Positions 6,307 to 8,291 of a DNA stretch of 8,291 nucleotides are shown here, piece after piece. Below the pieces are notes generated by a model, which worked only from the letters and a program-made list of their open reading frames with translations, ran no database searches and was not told the origin of the DNA. The first letter of the stretch is position 1, and every line of letters starts with the position of its first letter. Source of the stretch: an uncultured Eubacterium sp. (GTDB lineage: Bacteria > Bacillota > Clostridia > Oscillospirales > Acutalibacteraceae); NCBI GenBank assembly GCA_902462495.1, contig CABQCC010000066.1, forward strand, positions 1 through 8,291. The letters are read 5' to 3'. Position numbers and translations under genes: made by a program.

Positions 6307-6997
6307 CAAAATTTTATCCATACAACTTAATATTTCACGCACCGACGCCAAAACACTGCTCAAAAAAGGCAGGGTTTCGGTCAATGGCACGGTCACAAAA
6401 ACGGCAGACACCAAGTGCGCCGACAGCGACATTGTCACGGTTGACGGCGAGCAAATTGCGTACTCAAAATTTGTCTATATTATGATGAATAAACCGCAGG
6501 GCGTGATTTCCGCATCTGACGGCAAGGGCGAAAAAACCGTGGTCGACTTGCTCCCCGATGATATGAAAAGGCGAGGACTTTTTCCTGCCGGCAGACTTGA
6601 CAAAGACACAACCGGCTTTGTTTTGCTCACGGATGACGGCGAGTTCGCTCATTCGATTTTGTCACCGTCAAAGCATATCGACAAAACCTATGTTGCCTGT
6701 CTTGACAAGCCGATTACCGCAGAATTGGTCGAGGATTTCAGGGGCGGAATGACCCTCAACGGCGAAAAATTGCTTGAAGCCGAGGTCACCCCGATTGACG
6801 GCGATTTGACCGTCTGCAAAGTTGTGCTCAGGCAGGGTCTGTACCATCAGGTCAAGCGGATGTTCAAAAAGCACGGCATAACCGTCACCGCACTTGACCG
6901 TGTAAAAATGGGCAATTTGTCGCTCGATTCCTCTCTCAAACTGGGCGAAAGTCGATATTTGACCGCCGAAGAGCTTGATTTGATTTGCGGTAAATAG
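6293..6997 (+). CDS. rsuA: RsuA-type 16S rRNA pseudouridine synthase
   Basis: Predicted to convert a uridine in 16S rRNA (U516 in E. coli) to pseudouridine in the small ribosomal subunit. The 234 residues match the usual length of RsuA (231). An N-terminal S4 RNA-binding domain (1-58, with RLDKIL, SRTDAKTLLKKGRVSVNG) is followed by MNKPQGV (65-71), the catalytic loop GRLDKDTTGFVLLTDDGEFA (100-119, catalytic Asp103), the HIDKTYVACL stretch typical of the RsuA branch (128-137), and YHQVKRMF (184-191). The gene starts at ATG 6293 inside the preceding gene, with an overlap of 14 bases and only a weak upstream site, so translation is probably coupled. The family is secure. The exact site modified is by homology; RluB/RluE-like relatives are less likely given the length and motifs. 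Confidence 0.93.
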   Translation: MTRLDKILSIQLNISRTDAKTLLKKGRVSVNGTVTKTADTKCADSDIVTVDGEQIAYSKFVYIMMNKPQGVISASDGKGEKTVVDLLPDDMKRRGLFPAGRLDKDTTGFVLLTDDGEFAHSILSPSKHIDKTYVACLDKPITAELVEDFRGGMTLNGEKLLEAEVTPIDGDLTVCKVVLRQGLYHQVKRMFKKHGITVTALDRVKMGNLSLDSSLKLGESRYLTAEELDLICGK

Positions 6998-7016
6998 TGG
7001 TTTTGGGGCGTTCAAA

Positions 7017-7032
7017 ACACAATATATTGTGT
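7017..7032. repeat. 16-bp perfect palindrome
   Basis: ACACAATATATTGTGT is perfectly self-complementary and lies 20 bases after the rsuA stop. It has no following T-run, so it is not a typical terminator. It sits about 58 bases upstream of the -35 of the regulator promoter, where a regulator could bind. Function unknown. Confidence 0.5.
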
Positions 7033-7089
7033 ATTATGTAAACTGTTAGTCAAATAGCACAAAATTTATAAAAATATTTGGTAAAAAGG

Positions 7090-7118
7090 TTGCAAATTCG
7101 TCAAACCTCTTGTATAAT
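7090..7118 (+). promoter_or_regulatory. Sigma-A promoter of the CdaR/PucR-family regulator
   Basis: -35 TTGCAA (7090-7095), a 17-base spacer and a perfect -10 TATAAT (7113-7118). Transcription would start near 7125, leaving a leader of about 59 bases. The -10 box lies at the centre of the long inverted repeat 7101-7135, so a protein bound to the repeat would control this promoter; self-regulation by the encoded regulator is one possibility. Confidence 0.8.
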
Positions 7119-7144
7119 ATATACAACAGGTTTGATATTTTTTT
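7101..7144 (+). terminator. 35-bp inverted repeat with T-run: terminator of the upstream cluster and candidate operator
   Basis: Positions 7101-7116 pair with 7120-7135 at 15 of 16 positions (outer arms TCAAACCT/AGGTTTGA, one C·C mismatch, inner arms TTGTATA/TATACAA, loop ATA). TAT and a run of T's (7138-7144) follow directly. This is the shape of an intrinsic terminator for transcripts coming from rsuA, though the stem is rather AT-rich. RNA started at the embedded promoter (about 7125) would contain only the right arm and so would escape termination. Confidence 0.65.
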
Positions 7145-7183
7145 GTGCAGTATTTGAATGTGTTGCACTTTGGAGGAGTTTTT

Positions 7184-8269
7184 ATGCCTAACAGATTATT
7201 CCAAACTATAATTAATCAAATGCGTGATGCAACGGACAGAACCATCGGCGTTGTTGACGATACTGGCTCTGTCATTTCGTGCAGTGAACTCGGTCTTATC
7301 GGCGAGTCACGCAAGGGCGTAGTTGCAGCAGGCGTTTTCAGCGGTGCGCATGTTTGTGTTGACACCTGCACATACAAGGCTTTCGGTGATGAAGTTCATC
7401 CTGAATATGCTTGTTTTGTTGATGGCACGGACGAAACCGCACGCCGTTATGTGTCAATCATTGCGGTTGCACTCGACCAAATCAAAAAGAATAATGATGA
7501 AAAGTTTGACCGTTCAAACTTCATCAAAAATGTAATTCTCGACAATATTCTTCCGGGCGATATCTACATCAAATCCCGTGAGCTTCGCTTCAACAACGAT
7601 GCCACAAGGGTTGTGTTCATCATCCGAGTTGCGGAGCACACAGATGTTTCCGTCTTTGATGTTGTGCAAAATTTCTTTCCGGACAAAACAAAGGACTTCG
7701 TCATCAGCATCAGCGAAACCGACATTGCACTTGTCAAGGAAGTTCGCCCAAATGTTGATTCAAAGGATTTGGAGAAGCTTGCGCAGTCTATTTGCGACAC
7801 ACTTTCAACCGAGTTCTATTGTCAGGCTGTTGTAGGCATCGGCACTTGCGTAACAGGCATCAAGGACCTTGCAAAATCTTTCAAGGAAGCACAGGTTGCA
7901 CTTGAAGTTTCCAAGGTTTTCGATAATGAAAAAACTATCATCAACTACGATAATTTGGGCATCGCTCGTCTTATTTATCAGCTTCCGACAACTCTTTGCG
8001 AGATGTTCCTCAAGGAAGTGTTCAAAAAGGGCAGTATCGAGTCGCTCGACCAGGAAACTTTGTTCACCATTCAAAAGTTCTTTGACAATAATCTCAATGT
8101 TTCCGAAACTTCAAGAAAGCTCTTTGTTCACAGAAACACACTTGTTTACCGTCTTGAAAAAATCAAGAAGCTCACAGGCCTTGATTTGAGAGAGTTTGAC
8201 GACGCAATCGTGTTCAAAGTAGCACTTATGGTTAATAAATATCTTGACTCTACTCCAATAAAGTATTAA
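7184..8269 (+). CDS. CdaR/PucR-family transcriptional regulator
   Basis: A 361-residue DNA-binding regulator. The C-terminal domain (about 291-353) is the PucR-type helix-turn-helix, with LFTIQKFFDNNLNVSETSRK, then LFVHRNTLVYRLEKIKKLTG (313-332) as the recognition region. The middle (about 140-255) fits the degenerate GGDEF-like domain of CdaR-type proteins, including VGIGTCV and the KEAQVALEVSKVF helix (234-246). The N-terminal part (1-105; IGVVDDTGSVISCSELGLIG) faintly resembles the sugar-diacid recognition domain of CdaR; I infer a ligand-sensing domain but not the ligand. Start ATG 7184 follows GGAGGAG (7172-7178) with five bases between; an upstream GTG at 7145 has no such site. The gene has its own promoter, overlapping a long inverted repeat. 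Its targets are not evident in the window; self-regulation is plausible. Confidence 0.88.
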   Translation: MPNRLFQTIINQMRDATDRTIGVVDDTGSVISCSELGLIGESRKGVVAAGVFSGAHVCVDTCTYKAFGDEVHPEYACFVDGTDETARRYVSIIAVALDQIKKNNDEKFDRSNFIKNVILDNILPGDIYIKSRELRFNNDATRVVFIIRVAEHTDVSVFDVVQNFFPDKTKDFVISISETDIALVKEVRPNVDSKDLEKLAQSICDTLSTEFYCQAVVGIGTCVTGIKDLAKSFKEAQVALEVSKVFDNEKTIINYDNLGIARLIYQLPTTLCEMFLKEVFKKGSIESLDQETLFTIQKFFDNNLNVSETSRKLFVHRNTLVYRLEKIKKLTGLDLREFDDAIVFKVALMVNKYLDSTPIKY

Positions 8270-8291
8270 TATATAATATATACCTATTATA
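8270..8291. other. AT-rich right edge
   Basis: Twenty-two bases after the regulator stop, nearly all A and T. No terminator is visible before the window ends. Confidence 0.5.

Noticed and set aside
6959..7015. Minus-strand frame starting at 7015, antisense to rsuA
   Set aside because: It overlaps a confidently identified gene, has no ribosome site and no recognisable motif.
1..8291. CRISPR arrays, tRNA/rRNA genes, insertion sequences, prophage genes
   Set aside because: No regularly spaced repeats, cloverleaf-like segments, transposase motifs or phage protein families were found on either strand.

Overview
The window reads as a stretch of a Clostridia chromosome (Bacillota), probably a gut-type Oscillospirales/Ruminococcaceae-like lineage. 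This rests on the strong GGAGG-type Shine-Dalgarno sites, sigma-A promoters with 17-bp spacers, and the gene families: a FHA-SEDS-PBP cassette, a DUF4830-like membrane protein and a cysteine-rich clostridial protein. The genus is inference. Almost all the DNA is coding and vertically inherited in character. I see no insertion sequence, prophage, CRISPR array, tRNA or rRNA.

Left part (1-2236), genes on the minus strand. Positions 1-283 hold no convincing gene, but contain a GC-rich hairpin followed by T's and a strong intrinsic terminator. Next is a 268-residue protein with 22 cysteines and no known function (284-1090), then galM, aldose 1-epimerase, with all expected catalytic residues (1184-2236). 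galM is read from a good sigma-A promoter whose -35/-10 spacer is filled by a 14-bp palindrome.

Middle part (2304-6997), genes on the plus strand. A second sigma-A promoter, back-to-back with the galM promoter, starts a tightly packed cluster. It encodes a membrane-anchored protein with two FHA domains, a RodA/FtsW-type (SEDS) peptidoglycan polymerase, a PbpA-like class B penicillin-binding protein, a DUF4830-like single-pass membrane protein, and an RsuA-type 16S rRNA pseudouridine synthase. The first three form a wall-synthesis module: SEDS polymerises lipid II, the PBP cross-links the strands, and the FHA protein probably recruits or regulates them through phosphothreonine recognition. The order resembles the actinobacterial fhaB-rodA-pbpA cluster, but no Ser/Thr kinase or phosphatase gene is present here. 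A long RNA hairpin covers the start codon of the DUF4830-like gene, and the rsuA-like gene overlaps that gene by 14 bases.

Right part (6998-8291). A 35-bp near-perfect inverted repeat followed by T's looks like the terminator of the preceding cluster. It also contains the -10 box of the promoter for the last gene, a CdaR/PucR-family transcriptional regulator (7184-8269). The genes are mostly housekeeping families. The most interesting signals are the regulatory structures between them and the uncharacterised cysteine-rich protein.
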